16,627 nucleotides of DNA from WLNJ01 sp037131165 (GCA_037131165.1 JBAXRO010000042.1:1-16627); one strand, 5' to 3'. Positions 6,691 to 13,648 are shown, numbered from the stretch's first letter. Made by a program: numbers and translations. Notes: generated by a model not told the origin, from the letters alone.

Positions 6691-7047
6691 CTACTCGCCT
6701 TCGTGCGCCTGAAGGATCCGGTCGCCGCTCTCGCCGGTCCGCACACGGAAGGCGCTCTCGACAGGCATCACGAAGATCTTGCCGTCGCCGACGTTCCCCG
6801 TGCGGGCGTGCTTGAGGACCGTGTCGACGATCGTCTGGACGTCCGAGTCCTCGACCACGCATTCGATCTTGATCTTCGGGCGCAGGTGGTTGGTGACCGC
6901 GGCACCGCGGTAGGTCTCGACGATCCCCTTCTGGCGACCGGAGCCCTTGACCTCGCTCACCGTGAGCGAGGGGAAGCCGAGCTCGAGCAGTTCTTCTCGG
7001 ACCGGCTCGAATGCCTCGTGGCGAACGTATGCGACGACCATTTTCAT
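6691..7047 (-). CDS. glnK: PII nitrogen regulatory protein, T-loop variant without Tyr51
   Basis: 118 residues, usual PII length. The signature regions are present: VSEVKGSGRQKG (ATP and 2-oxoglutarate site), the T-loop (about 37-55), NVGDGKIFV (B-loop, ATP binding) and FRVRTGESG (C-loop). PII trimers sense ATP/ADP and 2-oxoglutarate, and GlnK plugs Amt channels by inserting the T-loop with Arg47, kept here in YRGAAV. The residue at position 51, the tyrosine uridylylated in proteobacteria and adenylylated in many actinobacteria, is Val51, and residue 49, the cyanobacterial phosphoserine, is Ala. Covalent modification at these sites is therefore ruled out. The gene starts inside the amt stop (ATGA overlap), indicating translational coupling. 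Confidence 0.95.
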   Translation of the reverse strand: MKMVVAYVRHEAFEPVREELLELGFPSLTVSEVKGSGRQKGIVETYRGAAVTNHLRPKIKIECVVEDSDVQTIVDTVLKHARTGNVGDGKIFVMPVESAFRVRTGESGDRILQAHEGE

Positions 7048-8516
7048 GCTGTTACCTCCGGGTCGGACAGCGGGCCGGTTCCGACCCTCTCCTCTGGAAC
7101 GGCACCGTAGCCCATCAGCTCAGGTGCCGGGATGAACTGCTCCGGGTAGCCATACATGCCGTGCTCGCTGATGTCCAACCCGGCGTTCTCCTGCTCCGCC
7201 GAGACGCGCAGGCCCATCGCTTGCTTGGTGACCCAGAAGACGATGAACGAGCTTGCGAAGACGAACGCGAAGACGACCACGACCGCCACCGCTTGGACCC
7301 AGAGCTGGTGGATTCCCTCGCCGTAGAGCAGCCCGCCCCGACCGACTCCGTTGTACTTCGCGAGCTCCGGAACGGCGAACAGCCCGAGCGACAGGGCACC
7401 CCAAATGCCTGCGAGTCCGTGAGCCGAGAGCACCCCGATCGGATCGTCGAGCTTGCGATCGATCAGCAGGACTCCCTCGACCACGATCACGCCGGCGACG
7501 GCGCCGATGATCGGCGCGGCCCACATGTCGATGTAGCCGGACGGGCCGGTGATCGCAACGAGGCCGGCGATCGCGCCGTTGCCGCTCATCCCGATGTCGA
7601 AGGTGCCGCCCGTGCGCCCACCGGTACGCAGCCACATCAGCAGGACGGCGGCCAAGACGCCGAACCCGCCGGCCAGGAGCGTGATCACCCCGATCTCCCC
7701 GAACCGGCCGTCGAGCCCGTTCAGCGTGGATCCGGGATTGAATCCGAACCAGCCGAGGAAGAGGATGAAGATGCCGGTCCCGAACAGAGGCATGTTGTGC
7801 CCGGGGATCGCCCGCGGCTTGCCGTCGGTGCCGTACTTGCCTCGCCTGGGCCCAAGCAACAGCAGGACCGCGAGCGCGGCCGCCGCGGCAGTCACGTCGA
7901 TCACGATCGAGCCGGCGAAGTCCTGGGCGCCGAGGTCGGCCCGCAGGAAGCCGTCCGAGAACAGCCAGTGCGCGACGAGCGGGTAGATCACCGCGCTGAA
8001 GACGACCGCGTAGATCACGTAGACGCCGAACTTGAGCCGTTCGAGCGTCGTTCCCCAGATGATCGCAAGAGTGATCGCAGCAAAAGCGAACTGGAAGAAC
8101 CAGAGGCTGTGGACCGTGACCCCGGTCTCGAGTCGGGGCCAGGCGAGCCAGAAGTCCGATGCCGAACTGACGAACCAGCCCGAGGTGCCGGTGAAGGAGT
8201 TCCCGTCACCGAAAGCGACGCCGAACCCGACCGCCCAGAAGACGGCAGCGCAGATCCCGAGGTTGACGAGGAACTTGGGAACGATCGAACCAGCGTTCTT
8301 GCCCCGGATGAAGCCGATCTCGACCAGAGCCAGCCCGCCCTGCATGAAGAACACGAGGCATCCGCAGATGAACACGAAGATCGAGGAGATCGCGACCTCG
8401 GTCGGGATCTTCCCGGCGATTCCGAGTTCGCGGGTCGGGTCGGCGGCGAGGGCGGGCTCAGCGAGAAGCGCGAGCGAGCCGGCGGCGACCATTGCGGCCG
8501 TCAGCTTTCGTTTCAA
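7044..8516 (-). CDS. amt: Ammonium transporter, pore His1 replaced by Asp
   Basis: 490 residues. The start chosen is the TTG at 8516, which has AGGAAGGA five bases upstream and begins a signal peptide (KRKLTAAMVAAGSLALLAEPALA), as in AmtB. The open frame upstream to 8762 overlaps a plus-strand gene and encodes no Amt sequence. Conserved Amt elements are the Phe gate (Phe145 and Phe259), Gln142, DFAGS with Asp199 (AmtB Asp160), WFGFNPGS with Ser263 (AmtB Ser219), and SAHGLAGIWG with His366 (AmtB His318). The partner of that histidine, AmtB His168, is Asp207 (VIDV). The transporter moves ammonium across the membrane and is gated by GlnK, encoded immediately downstream with a four-base overlap. 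Confidence 0.95.
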   Translation of the reverse strand: MKRKLTAAMVAAGSLALLAEPALAADPTRELGIAGKIPTEVAISSIFVFICGCLVFFMQGGLALVEIGFIRGKNAGSIVPKFLVNLGICAAVFWAVGFGVAFGDGNSFTGTSGWFVSSASDFWLAWPRLETGVTVHSLWFFQFAFAAITLAIIWGTTLERLKFGVYVIYAVVFSAVIYPLVAHWLFSDGFLRADLGAQDFAGSIVIDVTAAAAALAVLLLLGPRRGKYGTDGKPRAIPGHNMPLFGTGIFILFLGWFGFNPGSTLNGLDGRFGEIGVITLLAGGFGVLAAVLLMWLRTGGRTGGTFDIGMSGNGAIAGLVAITGPSGYIDMWAAPIIGAVAGVIVVEGVLLIDRKLDDPIGVLSAHGLAGIWGALSLGLFAVPELAKYNGVGRGGLLYGEGIHQLWVQAVAVVVVFAFVFASSFIVFWVTKQAMGLRVSAEQENAGLDISEHGMYGYPEQFIPAPELMGYGAVPEERVGTGPLSDPEVTA

Positions 8517-8521
8517 GGTGG

Positions 8522-8529
8522 TCCTTCCT
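8522..8529 (-). promoter_or_regulatory. Shine-Dalgarno that fixes the amt TTG start
   Basis: AGGAAGGA on the minus strand, five bases before the TTG at 8516. None of the ATG codons further upstream in the frame is needed for the signal peptide, so this site decides the start. Confidence 0.7.
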
Positions 8530-8553
8530 GCGGGGGTTTGCTCCGGGCAAGAT

Positions 8554-8568
8554 GCCGGGTCGCCCGGC
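8554..8568. promoter_or_regulatory. Short inverted repeat in the divergent amt leader
   Basis: GCCGGG, TCG, CCCGGC: a perfect 6-bp stem with a 3-base loop, 38 bases upstream of the amt start and within the 88-base gap to the divergent membrane-protein gene. It could be an operator or an mRNA leader hairpin. I see no clear GlnR box or promoter beside it. Confidence 0.3.
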
Positions 8569-8604
8569 GGAAAGCCAAGTGCCAGGTTGTGCGACCATCG
8601 GCTC

Positions 8605-8949
8605 GTGGACTCGATCGACATCAGGGCTGCGCTGAGGGCCGCCGCCGCCATCCTCGTGGTGTTCATCGTCGTCGGCGGGACGAGTGCTCTCCTGTTGCCG
8701 CATTCCGCGTTCGAGGACTGGGGGGTACTGATCGGGCCGGCGGCGTGGATCGTCGGTGCCATCGTCGCCGCGAGGGCCGCCGGCCTCGGGGTCAGAGAGG
8801 CCGTTTATGGCTCGCTCGCGGCCGTCGTACCCAACGCGATCGCCGGAATGGTTGGCCTCCACTGGGTGGGAGTGGCGGTCGGTGCCGCGGTCTTCGCGAC
8901 AGTGTGCGGCTGGTTTGCCGCCAGGAAGGTCGCTCCGACGGCCGGTTGA
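8605..8949 (+). CDS. Small four-helix membrane protein of unknown function
   Basis: 114 residues from the GTG at 8605 (protein starts VDSIDIRAALR). The frame is open far upstream, but that part lies antisense to amt. Four hydrophobic stretches are visible, at about residues 10-30, 38-58, 68-84 and 86-106, with a short basic end (ARKVAPTAG). No catalytic or binding motif is seen. There is no strong ribosome site. It diverges from amt and ends four bases before the stop of the convergent membrane gene at 8954. I do not recognise a family. The spread of hydrophobic segments and GC-rich third positions support a real gene. Confidence 0.65.
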   Translation: MDSIDIRAALRAAAAILVVFIVVGGTSALLLPHSAFEDWGVLIGPAAWIVGAIVAARAAGLGVREAVYGSLAAVVPNAIAGMVGLHWVGVAVGAAVFATVCGWFAARKVAPTAG

Positions 8950-8953
8950 GGCC

Positions 8954-9382
8954 TCAGGCCGCGGCGACCAGCATCACGCAGACGATCAGCGAGTGAGCGG
9001 TCCAGGCTGCAGAGCGAACCCATGAGCTCCTGACGAGCCTTCGGTGGGCGTCCGGCTCGAACCCTTCCGAAAGGACTCTGTGAGCGGGTACCTGAAGGGT
9101 CGCGGTCGACAGCCAAGCCGTCGCCGCGCAGCCGAACCCTGCGATCGCGATCGCTCTGCCGCTCCCGCTTGGCGGTGAGACAGCCAGCCAGAGCGAGCCA
9201 AACAGTTCGATCGCCATCGGCGGGAAGACGACCGCGGTGATCCGAGCGCTCCACGCGGCGTGGTACGCGCGGAAGCGCTCCTCGCCGACCAGGGAAAACA
9301 GGGGGTAGGCGACTGCCTGCACGATCCAACCGATTCCGGTGATGAACAGTGTCGCCGCTGCCGTTGCCACCAATGGAATCAC
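8954..9382 (-). CDS. Conserved four-helix membrane protein of unknown function
   Basis: 142 residues. Four hydrophobic segments at about 5-28, 48-66, 76-96 and 122-141 enclose conserved-looking polar patches. These are AYHAAWSARITAVVFPPMAIE after helix 1, and LQVPAHRVLSEGF and DAHRRLVRSSWVRSAAW before helix 4. This layout resembles small uncharacterised integral membrane proteins found in actinobacteria and Deinococcus, related in shape to DUF1772-type proteins. No function is known and I cannot assign one. The gene faces the 8605 gene tail to tail with a four-base gap, and it diverges from the lipoprotein operon at 9511. Confidence 0.72.
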   Translation of the reverse strand: MIPLVATAAATLFITGIGWIVQAVAYPLFSLVGEERFRAYHAAWSARITAVVFPPMAIELFGSLWLAVSPPSGSGRAIAIAGFGCAATAWLSTATLQVPAHRVLSEGFEPDAHRRLVRSSWVRSAAWTAHSLIVCVMLVAAA

Positions 9383-9510
9383 CGGGTCAGCGTAGCCCCG
9401 CGGGGCGACGCCACGAGGCCTTTCAACCGCCTGCCGAGCAGGTTCGATCGTGTACCGTTCGGTCAGGGTTTACTTGTTCTGTCGCCCCGGCAGCCTAGGA
9501 GGAGAAGAGA

Positions 9511-10143
9511 ATGAATCGCAAGGCTTCAGCAGTTGCAGCAGTTGCTTCCATCGCGGCGCTCGCCTTCGTCGGCTGCGGCGGGTCGGACAGCTCGTCGAGC
9601 TCGAGCGACAAGGCCAAGTCCTCCGGCTCGGTTGCCCCAAGGGCAGTCGTCGGCGGTTCGGCGACCTACATCCCGGCCGCCGCCACCACCGCTGAACTCA
9701 AGAAGGCCGGAGTCACGATCGACGTCGGTTCGGGAGCGAAGAAGAAGGGCAGCTCGGTAGTCCTCGTCTTCCGCGACGGGAAGATGGTCCGGTCCGGCTT
9801 GATCGGCAAGGCCGAGAGCCGCGGGTCGATCGTCTTCTCCCGCGACAAGCGGCAGGTCAAGTTCGAAGACGTGATTGTCGACACCTCCCGCCGCAGGGTC
9901 ACCGGCATCCAGGGCGAGAACCGCATCATCCTCTTCCTGCTCAGGATCAAGGGCCTCCAGCAGACCACGCTCAAGGACGGGTCGATCAGCGCGACGGGCC
10001 TCTCGGTCAAGCTCTCCCCTGGAGCCGCCAAGCGGCTCAATGAGGGGCTGGCCGTCAAGGTCTTCGAGCCCGGGGCGAGGTTCGGCACAGTCGCCCTCAC
10101 CGTCAGGCTGAAGAAATCCACCGGCTCGTCATCGAGCAACTGA
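9511..10143 (+). CDS. Putative lipoprotein, serine-rich linker plus beta-rich domain (possibly HtaA-like)
   Basis: 210 residues, with an AGGAGGAGAAG ribosome site just upstream. A lipoprotein signal peptide ends in FVGC (Cys22 as the lipidation site; Phe at -3 is less usual than Leu). A Ser/Gly-rich linker (24-41) follows, then a domain of alternating short hydrophobic strands. It ends in LSVKLSPGAAKRLNEGL and the phrase FEPGARFGTVALTVRL. That ending resembles the repeat domains of secreted HtaA-like proteins common in Solirubrobacterales, but this is recognition by eye. It is probably anchored on the outer face of the membrane. The FKBP gene follows after 27 bases, so the two are probably cotranscribed and the isomerase may help it fold. 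Confidence 0.8.
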   Translation: MNRKASAVAAVASIAALAFVGCGGSDSSSSSSDKAKSSGSVAPRAVVGGSATYIPAAATTAELKKAGVTIDVGSGAKKKGSSVVLVFRDGKMVRSGLIGKAESRGSIVFSRDKRQVKFEDVIVDTSRRRVTGIQGENRIILFLLRIKGLQQTTLKDGSISATGLSVKLSPGAAKRLNEGLAVKVFEPGARFGTVALTVRLKKSTGSSSSN

Positions 10144-10170
10144 CAGCAGGAATCAGGAGGGGTCACCGAG

Positions 10171-10674
10171 ATGGATCGCAGAACTGGAATCATCCTCGTA
10201 CTCGCGGCACTCGCGATCGGCGTAGCTGCCGTGCTCGGATCAGCCGGAGGGTCGTCGAGCGTCTCGGAGACCAAGGACCTCGCAGTGAAGCCCGTCGTTC
10301 CCAAGCAGACCGGGACGGCACCGACCGAACTCAAGATCGACGACGTCGTCAAGGGGACCGGAGCGGAGGCGAAGTCCGGTGACAAGGCGACGATGCGTTA
10401 CGTCGGAGTGCTTTACGACGGCGGTGAGCAGTTCGACGCCTCCTGGGATCGCACCCCCAACAGCTTCCCGTTCACTCTTGGCGCCGGGCAGGTCATCAAG
10501 TGCTGGGATCAGGGGGTCGTGGGGATGAAGGTCGGCGGTCGCAGGCAGCTGACCTGTCCTTCGGATCTGGCCTACGGGCCCCAGGGCAGCCCGCCGACGA
10601 TCCCGGCCGATGCCCCGCTCGTCTTCGTGGTCGACCTGACCAAGGTCGAGCCGGGCACTCCCGCCGGCAAGTAG
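10171..10674 (+). CDS. Extracytoplasmic FKBP-type peptidyl-prolyl cis-trans isomerase
   Basis: 167 residues with an AGGAGGGG ribosome site. Residues 6-24 form a signal or membrane anchor, followed by a Ser/Pro/Thr-rich linker. The FKBP domain (about 55-160) retains the active-site set of FKBP12: Tyr77, Phe88-Asp89 (QFDAS), Phe101, Val108-Ile109, Trp112, and Tyr135 in LAYGPQG, with Phe152 in the last strand. These residues line the proline-binding pocket, so activity is expected. Cys111 and Cys129 lie at positions usually not cysteine and could form a disulfide outside the cell. There is no cleavage motif as clear as a lipobox, so it may stay anchored. It shares an operon with the lipoprotein gene. 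Confidence 0.93.
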   Translation: MDRRTGIILVLAALAIGVAAVLGSAGGSSSVSETKDLAVKPVVPKQTGTAPTELKIDDVVKGTGAEAKSGDKATMRYVGVLYDGGEQFDASWDRTPNSFPFTLGAGQVIKCWDQGVVGMKVGGRRQLTCPSDLAYGPQGSPPTIPADAPLVFVVDLTKVEPGTPAGK

Positions 10675-10688
10675 CGGGCGCCCCTGAG

Positions 10689-10705
10689 CCGGGCGTCGAA
10701 CCCGG
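10689..10705 (+). terminator. Weak hairpin after the FKBP gene
   Basis: CCGGG, CGTCGAA, CCCGG: five pairs and a seven-base loop, 14 bases after the stop. A second perfect hairpin, GGCCGC-TTG-GCGGCC, follows at 10719-10733, inside the last codons of the convergent small gene. Either could end FKBP transcripts; neither has a T-tract. Confidence 0.3.
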
Positions 10706-10715
10706 AGCGAGGTCC

Positions 10716-10913
10716 TCAGGCCGCTTGGCGGCCGGTTCGCTGTCCGCGTTGCCGGCCTCGACTCCGAGGCTTGGCGGCGGCTCGCCGCGCAACGGTGCGC
10801 TCGGCTCGATCGAACCGCGCTCCCCAAGCCTCGTAGCTCTCGCCGGGCCGCGGTGCAAGCCAGTCCGCCAGCTGTTTCGGATCGCTCGGTGGGATGTCTC
10901 GTCTGTCGGCCAT
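10716..10913 (-). CDS. Small basic hypothetical protein
   Basis: 65 residues from the ATG at 10913 (MADRRDIPPSDPKQLADWL), with AAGGTG seven bases upstream. A GTG at 10928 would add five residues. The N-terminal half is acidic to neutral with a tryptophan-containing helix (QLADWLAPRPGESYEAWGARFDRAERTVARR). The C-terminal 20 residues are nearly all Arg, Gly, Gln, Ala and Ser, suggesting a nucleic-acid-binding tail. No known family is recognised. It could be a spurious frame, but codon use and the compact fit between FKBP and the DsbA-like gene favour a real one. Confidence 0.5.
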   Translation of the reverse strand: MADRRDIPPSDPKQLADWLAPRPGESYEAWGARFDRAERTVARRAAAKPRSRGRQRGQRTGRQAA

Positions 10914-11008
10914 CTTCTTCACCTTCACGATTGCTGAAACCCCTCAGCAGCGGGTGAGTTGCGCGAGAAGATTCGCTGAAGCTTGACGCGCGGTCCGCAA
11001 ACCGCGGG

Positions 11009-11881
11009 TCAGATGTGCGACCAGAAGACGCCGTTGCCTGCCGGCATCCTGAGGATCCTGCCTTCCGCAGCCAGGCCGATCAGGTCACTCTCGACCGCTT
11101 CCGTGTCGGGCTCCTGGAGTGGCTTCGCCAGCGCGGCCGAGACCTCAGCCGTGCAGAGCGGCCAGTCCGATGCCTCGAGGACCTCCACGGGAGTCTCCGG
11201 GGTGTTGCGCTGGAGGGTCGGGTCGGCGTTTGCGATGACGACGTCGTAGGCCTCTACCGGTTGGAAGCCGCCCGCCTCCAGCTTGCGTCCGTCGGCTCCG
11301 GTCATCAGCAGGGACGGCGCGGTGTAGCGAGCGAGATCGCCGTCCATCGCGTGCTTGCCTTGCGCTTGCGTCGGCGATCCCTTTGCGCTTCTGGCAACGG
11401 CGCGATCGGCCTCGAACAGCTCCTCCACATCGTCGTCGTGGGATCTGGCGACGATCCCCGCCGGATCGATGCCGGCGACGCAGGAGATCGCCTCGATCAG
11501 GGCCTCATCCCGGTCGAGCTCGGCGACTGTGGTGAACCAAGCGACCTGAAGCGCCCGCTGAACGGCGGCTTCCCGATCCGGCGAATCGAGCCGTGTTGCG
11601 ATGACGACCCTGCACGCCGGCCATGTGGCGAGCGGTCGCTCGCGCGCCTCGGTCGTCACCGGCATCCCGTACCGCCGCGAGAAGGTCGCGTAGGTGCGGG
11701 CCATGGCCGGGCCGTCGTACCCCTTATCGGCATAGACCGAACCGTCTGCTGCGAGGCCGATCATCGCGAGCGACCAGTTGACCTGCGAGCCATAGCGGCT
11801 GCGGAGGACCGTCTGCGCGGGTTCAGCCGAATAGGCGAACGGGCAACCCGGGTCGGTGATCCTGAGGATGTCCAGCGCCAT
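11009..11881 (-). CDS. DsbA-family thioredoxin-fold protein with a single active-site Cys
   Basis: 290 residues from ATG, with TAGGA ten bases upstream. The N-terminus ILRITDPGCPFAYSAEP matches the DsbA/FrnE/HCCA-isomerase start (strand, then DPxCPxxY), but the second redox cysteine of CxxC is absent (C13-P-F-A). A long helical insert (about 60-170) is followed by TAPSLLMTGADG, where the thioredoxin-fold cis-proline loop is expected. The last 35 residues (LIGLAAEGRILRMP) look like a small winged-helix-type end. There is no signal peptide, so it is cytoplasmic. With one cysteine it is more likely a glutathione- or mycothiol-type transferase/isomerase or a monothiol oxidoreductase than a disulfide oxidase. 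It follows rmuC by 47 bases. Confidence 0.78.
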   Translation of the reverse strand: MALDILRITDPGCPFAYSAEPAQTVLRSRYGSQVNWSLAMIGLAADGSVYADKGYDGPAMARTYATFSRRYGMPVTTEARERPLATWPACRVVIATRLDSPDREAAVQRALQVAWFTTVAELDRDEALIEAISCVAGIDPAGIVARSHDDDVEELFEADRAVARSAKGSPTQAQGKHAMDGDLARYTAPSLLMTGADGRKLEAGGFQPVEAYDVVIANADPTLQRNTPETPVEVLEASDWPLCTAEVSAALAKPLQEPDTEAVESDLIGLAAEGRILRMPAGNGVFWSHI

Positions 11882-11928
11882 CTCGGTGCGATCCTACCCG
11901 GGCGTGGAGTCGGCCGTGGATGCTCGCC

Positions 11929-13236
11929 TCAGTCGCCCTGCGGCCGCGCGGGCTCTCCCGGCTCCGGATCCTCATCACTCGCGGTGCCGAGTGCGCCCCC
12001 ATCGTTCGAGTGCCTGATTTCGATCGGGGGTTCCGGGAGCAGGTCGCGCTTGCGCGAATCGACCAGGTCGATGTCGAGCGGCTCCGGGAGCTCGATCGGT
12101 TCGCGCCCGTCCGAACCGCCGAGTGCGTCGATCCGCTCGGCCGAGGTGATCAGGTTGCGGTCGATCGAGCCGATGGCGTCGTTGTATGCCTTCCCCGCCC
12201 GGCGAAGCCCGGTGCCGACCTTCTCGATGTGGTCGACGACCGTTCGCAGTCGCTTGTAGAGGTTGCTCGACTCCTGCTGGATCGCCTTGGCGTTATCTGC
12301 GAGGCGCTGCTGGCGCCAGGTGTGGGAAATGGCCAGCAGGACGGCGAAGAAGCTCGACGGCGAGGTCAGGATCACCCTCCTGTTGAGGGCCTCCTCGAGC
12401 AGTTCAGGCCGCTGCGAGAGGGCGAGATCGAGGAAGTGATCCCCCGGCACGAAAAGCAGCACGAAGTCCAGCGTGTTGTCGAACTTCGACGGGTAGTCCT
12501 TGCCGGCGAGGTTGATGACGAGGGTTCGCAGCGAGTCGGCGTGGGCCTTCAGGTACCTTGCCCGCTCCTCTTCGTCGTCGGTCTCGAAGGCGCTGCGCAG
12601 GGCATCGAGCGGTACCTTCGAATCGACGAGGATCCTCATCCCCCCGGGAACGGCGATCGCCATGTCCGGGCGGCCGGAATCGTCTGCGAGGTCGGTCGGC
12701 ACCTGGGTCGCGAAGTCGTCGAGGTGCTCGCGCATCCCGGCCGATTCGACCAGCCGCTTGAGCTCCTGCTCTCCCCAGCCGCCCCTGATCTGCGAGCTGC
12801 TGAGGGCATTGCCGAGCTTCGTCGTCGCAACCTCGAGGCCGCTCGTGCGGTTGGTCAGGTTGGTGACCATCTGGGTGATCTCGGCCTTTGTGGCTCCGGA
12901 CTCCTTGTCGAGGCGCTCGATCCGCTTGCTGACGTCCTTCAGAGTTTCCTCGACTGGCGCTACGAGGTTGCGCACGGCCTCTCGTTCGCGCTCCGATTCG
13001 GCCTTGCGGAGGGCCTCATCGGCCTTCCGCTTCTCGTCGTTGAGTCTGGCTTGCTCGGCGAGCAACTCGCTGCGTGATTTGTCCGCTTCCTCGATGAAGG
13101 CGAGCCTCAGGCTCTCGGCTGTGTGGGAGTCGAATCCCTCCTCGGAGCGTCGACTTGAGGCGAGCAGCCAGCCGAGCACCGAACCGGCAAGGGCGCCGAG
13201 TGCGAGTCCGAGGATCAGTGCGAGAGTGGAGTCCAT
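11929..13236 (-). CDS. rmuC: DNA recombination protein RmuC
   Basis: 435 residues. An N-terminal membrane anchor (6-26) is followed by a long coiled coil (about 35-145, rich in Glu, Lys, Arg and Leu). The RmuC domain then shows the hallmark IRGGWGEQELKRLVE, GRPDMAIAVPGG, VDSKVPLDA, LLFVPGDHFLDLA and VILTSPSSFFAVL, ending near residue 370. The last 60 residues are acidic and proline-rich, probably disordered. RmuC proteins limit inversions at short inverted repeats and are thought to act as nucleases or nuclease-associated factors; the biochemical activity is poorly defined. The start has no Shine-Dalgarno; a TACCGT box 12 bases upstream may be its -10. The gene lies upstream of the DsbA-like gene on the same strand. 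Confidence 0.95.
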   Translation of the reverse strand: MDSTLALILGLALGALAGSVLGWLLASSRRSEEGFDSHTAESLRLAFIEEADKSRSELLAEQARLNDEKRKADEALRKAESEREREAVRNLVAPVEETLKDVSKRIERLDKESGATKAEITQMVTNLTNRTSGLEVATTKLGNALSSSQIRGGWGEQELKRLVESAGMREHLDDFATQVPTDLADDSGRPDMAIAVPGGMRILVDSKVPLDALRSAFETDDEEERARYLKAHADSLRTLVINLAGKDYPSKFDNTLDFVLLFVPGDHFLDLALSQRPELLEEALNRRVILTSPSSFFAVLLAISHTWRQQRLADNAKAIQQESSNLYKRLRTVVDHIEKVGTGLRRAGKAYNDAIGSIDRNLITSAERIDALGGSDGREPIELPEPLDIDLVDSRKRDLLPEPPIEIRHSNDGGALGTASDEDPEPGEPARPQGD

Positions 13237-13336
13237 GTTCAGTTGGCGACGGTAGCGTTGCCTGCGGCCGCACTGCAGTTGTCGCTGCGGTGATCAGGAA
13301 CCTGACGCTGCATCCCGACCGCGAGGGGAGGAGCCG

Positions 13337-13365
13337 ACCGGGGGGTACCTTCAAGGAAGGCCGGT
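13337..13365. other. Bulged hairpin in the rmuC/winged-helix intergenic region
   Basis: ACCGG (13337-13341) pairs with CCGGT (13361-13365), and CCTTC (13348-13352) pairs with GAAGG (13356-13360) around the loop AAG. A six-base bulge lies on the left arm only. Ten pairs in total. It may be an RNA leader element or a terminator of an unannotated transcript. Confidence 0.35.
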
Positions 13366-13558
13366 TGTCGTGATCAGGGGGCCAGCGGATGAACTTGAAG
13401 CTGCGTCGGCGAGGCTCGGGGATGGCGCGGCGAACCGACCAGAGAGGTCATGAAGGTCGATCCAGTGACCGTAAACGGTAGAGTGTTCGAGGCTGCGCGA
13501 AACGCCCAATCAGGAAACAGGAAGTTCCCGGTAGTCACTCAGGATTCACTGACTCGGA

Positions 13559-13564
13559 TAGAAT
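13559..13564 (+). promoter_or_regulatory. Candidate -10 box for the winged-helix gene
   Basis: TAGAAT matches TANNNT and differs from TATAAT by one base. The inverted repeat AGTCA...TGACT (13533-13554) overlaps where the -35 would be, so a dimeric repressor could sit there. No TTGACA-like -35 is seen. Confidence 0.35.
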
Positions 13565-13648
13565 GACCGTCAGGACCCCCCCGGAAGAGCAAGAGGAATC
13601 GCCCGCCCCATGGAAAGCACTCCACCGAAACCGCGAGGAAACAAGAAG

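Larger units (their letters stand above)
13237..13648. other. Non-coding stretch between rmuC and the winged-helix gene
   Basis: About 410 bases with no convincing gene, less GC-rich toward its right end. It holds a bulged hairpin (13337-13365), a short ACCGT-AA-ACGGT inverted repeat (13468-13479) directly touching a TAGAGT box, and AGTCA/TGACT arms (13533-13537 and 13550-13554) just before TAGAAT (13559-13564). These read as a divergent regulatory region, possibly with a long leader or small RNA. The winged-helix gene may start at 13610 instead of 13649. Confidence 0.5.

Noticed and set aside
8560..8590. TGGCAC followed by TTGGC on the minus strand upstream of amt, resembling a sigma-54 promoter
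   Set aside because: The distance between the GG and any GC element is wrong (13 bases and not 10), and actinobacteria generally lack sigma-54.
8517..8762. Upstream extension of amt to an ATG at 8762
   Set aside because: It would overlap the divergent gene at 8605, adds 82 residues unlike any Amt and hides the signal peptide. The TTG at 8516 has a strong ribosome site.
7011..8996. 661-codon plus-strand open frame
   Set aside because: Antisense to amt and glnK, low-complexity Asp/Glu/Arg/Pro composition, no recognisable fold. The amt reading on the other strand is unambiguous.
9438..9448. GGTTCGATC, like a tRNA T-loop
   Set aside because: The flanking bases do not form a T-stem and no cloverleaf or acceptor arm can be drawn around it.
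11920..13077. 385-codon plus-strand frame opposite rmuC
   Set aside because: Mirror of the RmuC reading frame, without domain features. The plus-strand frames at 2483-3433, 3604-4305 and 14159-15208 are rejected for the same reason.
13389..13481. 30-codon frame starting MNLKLRRRG
   Set aside because: Preceded by a G-run that could pass as a ribosome site, but it is very short, Arg-rich and overlaps an inverted repeat and -10 box. There is no evidence of coding.
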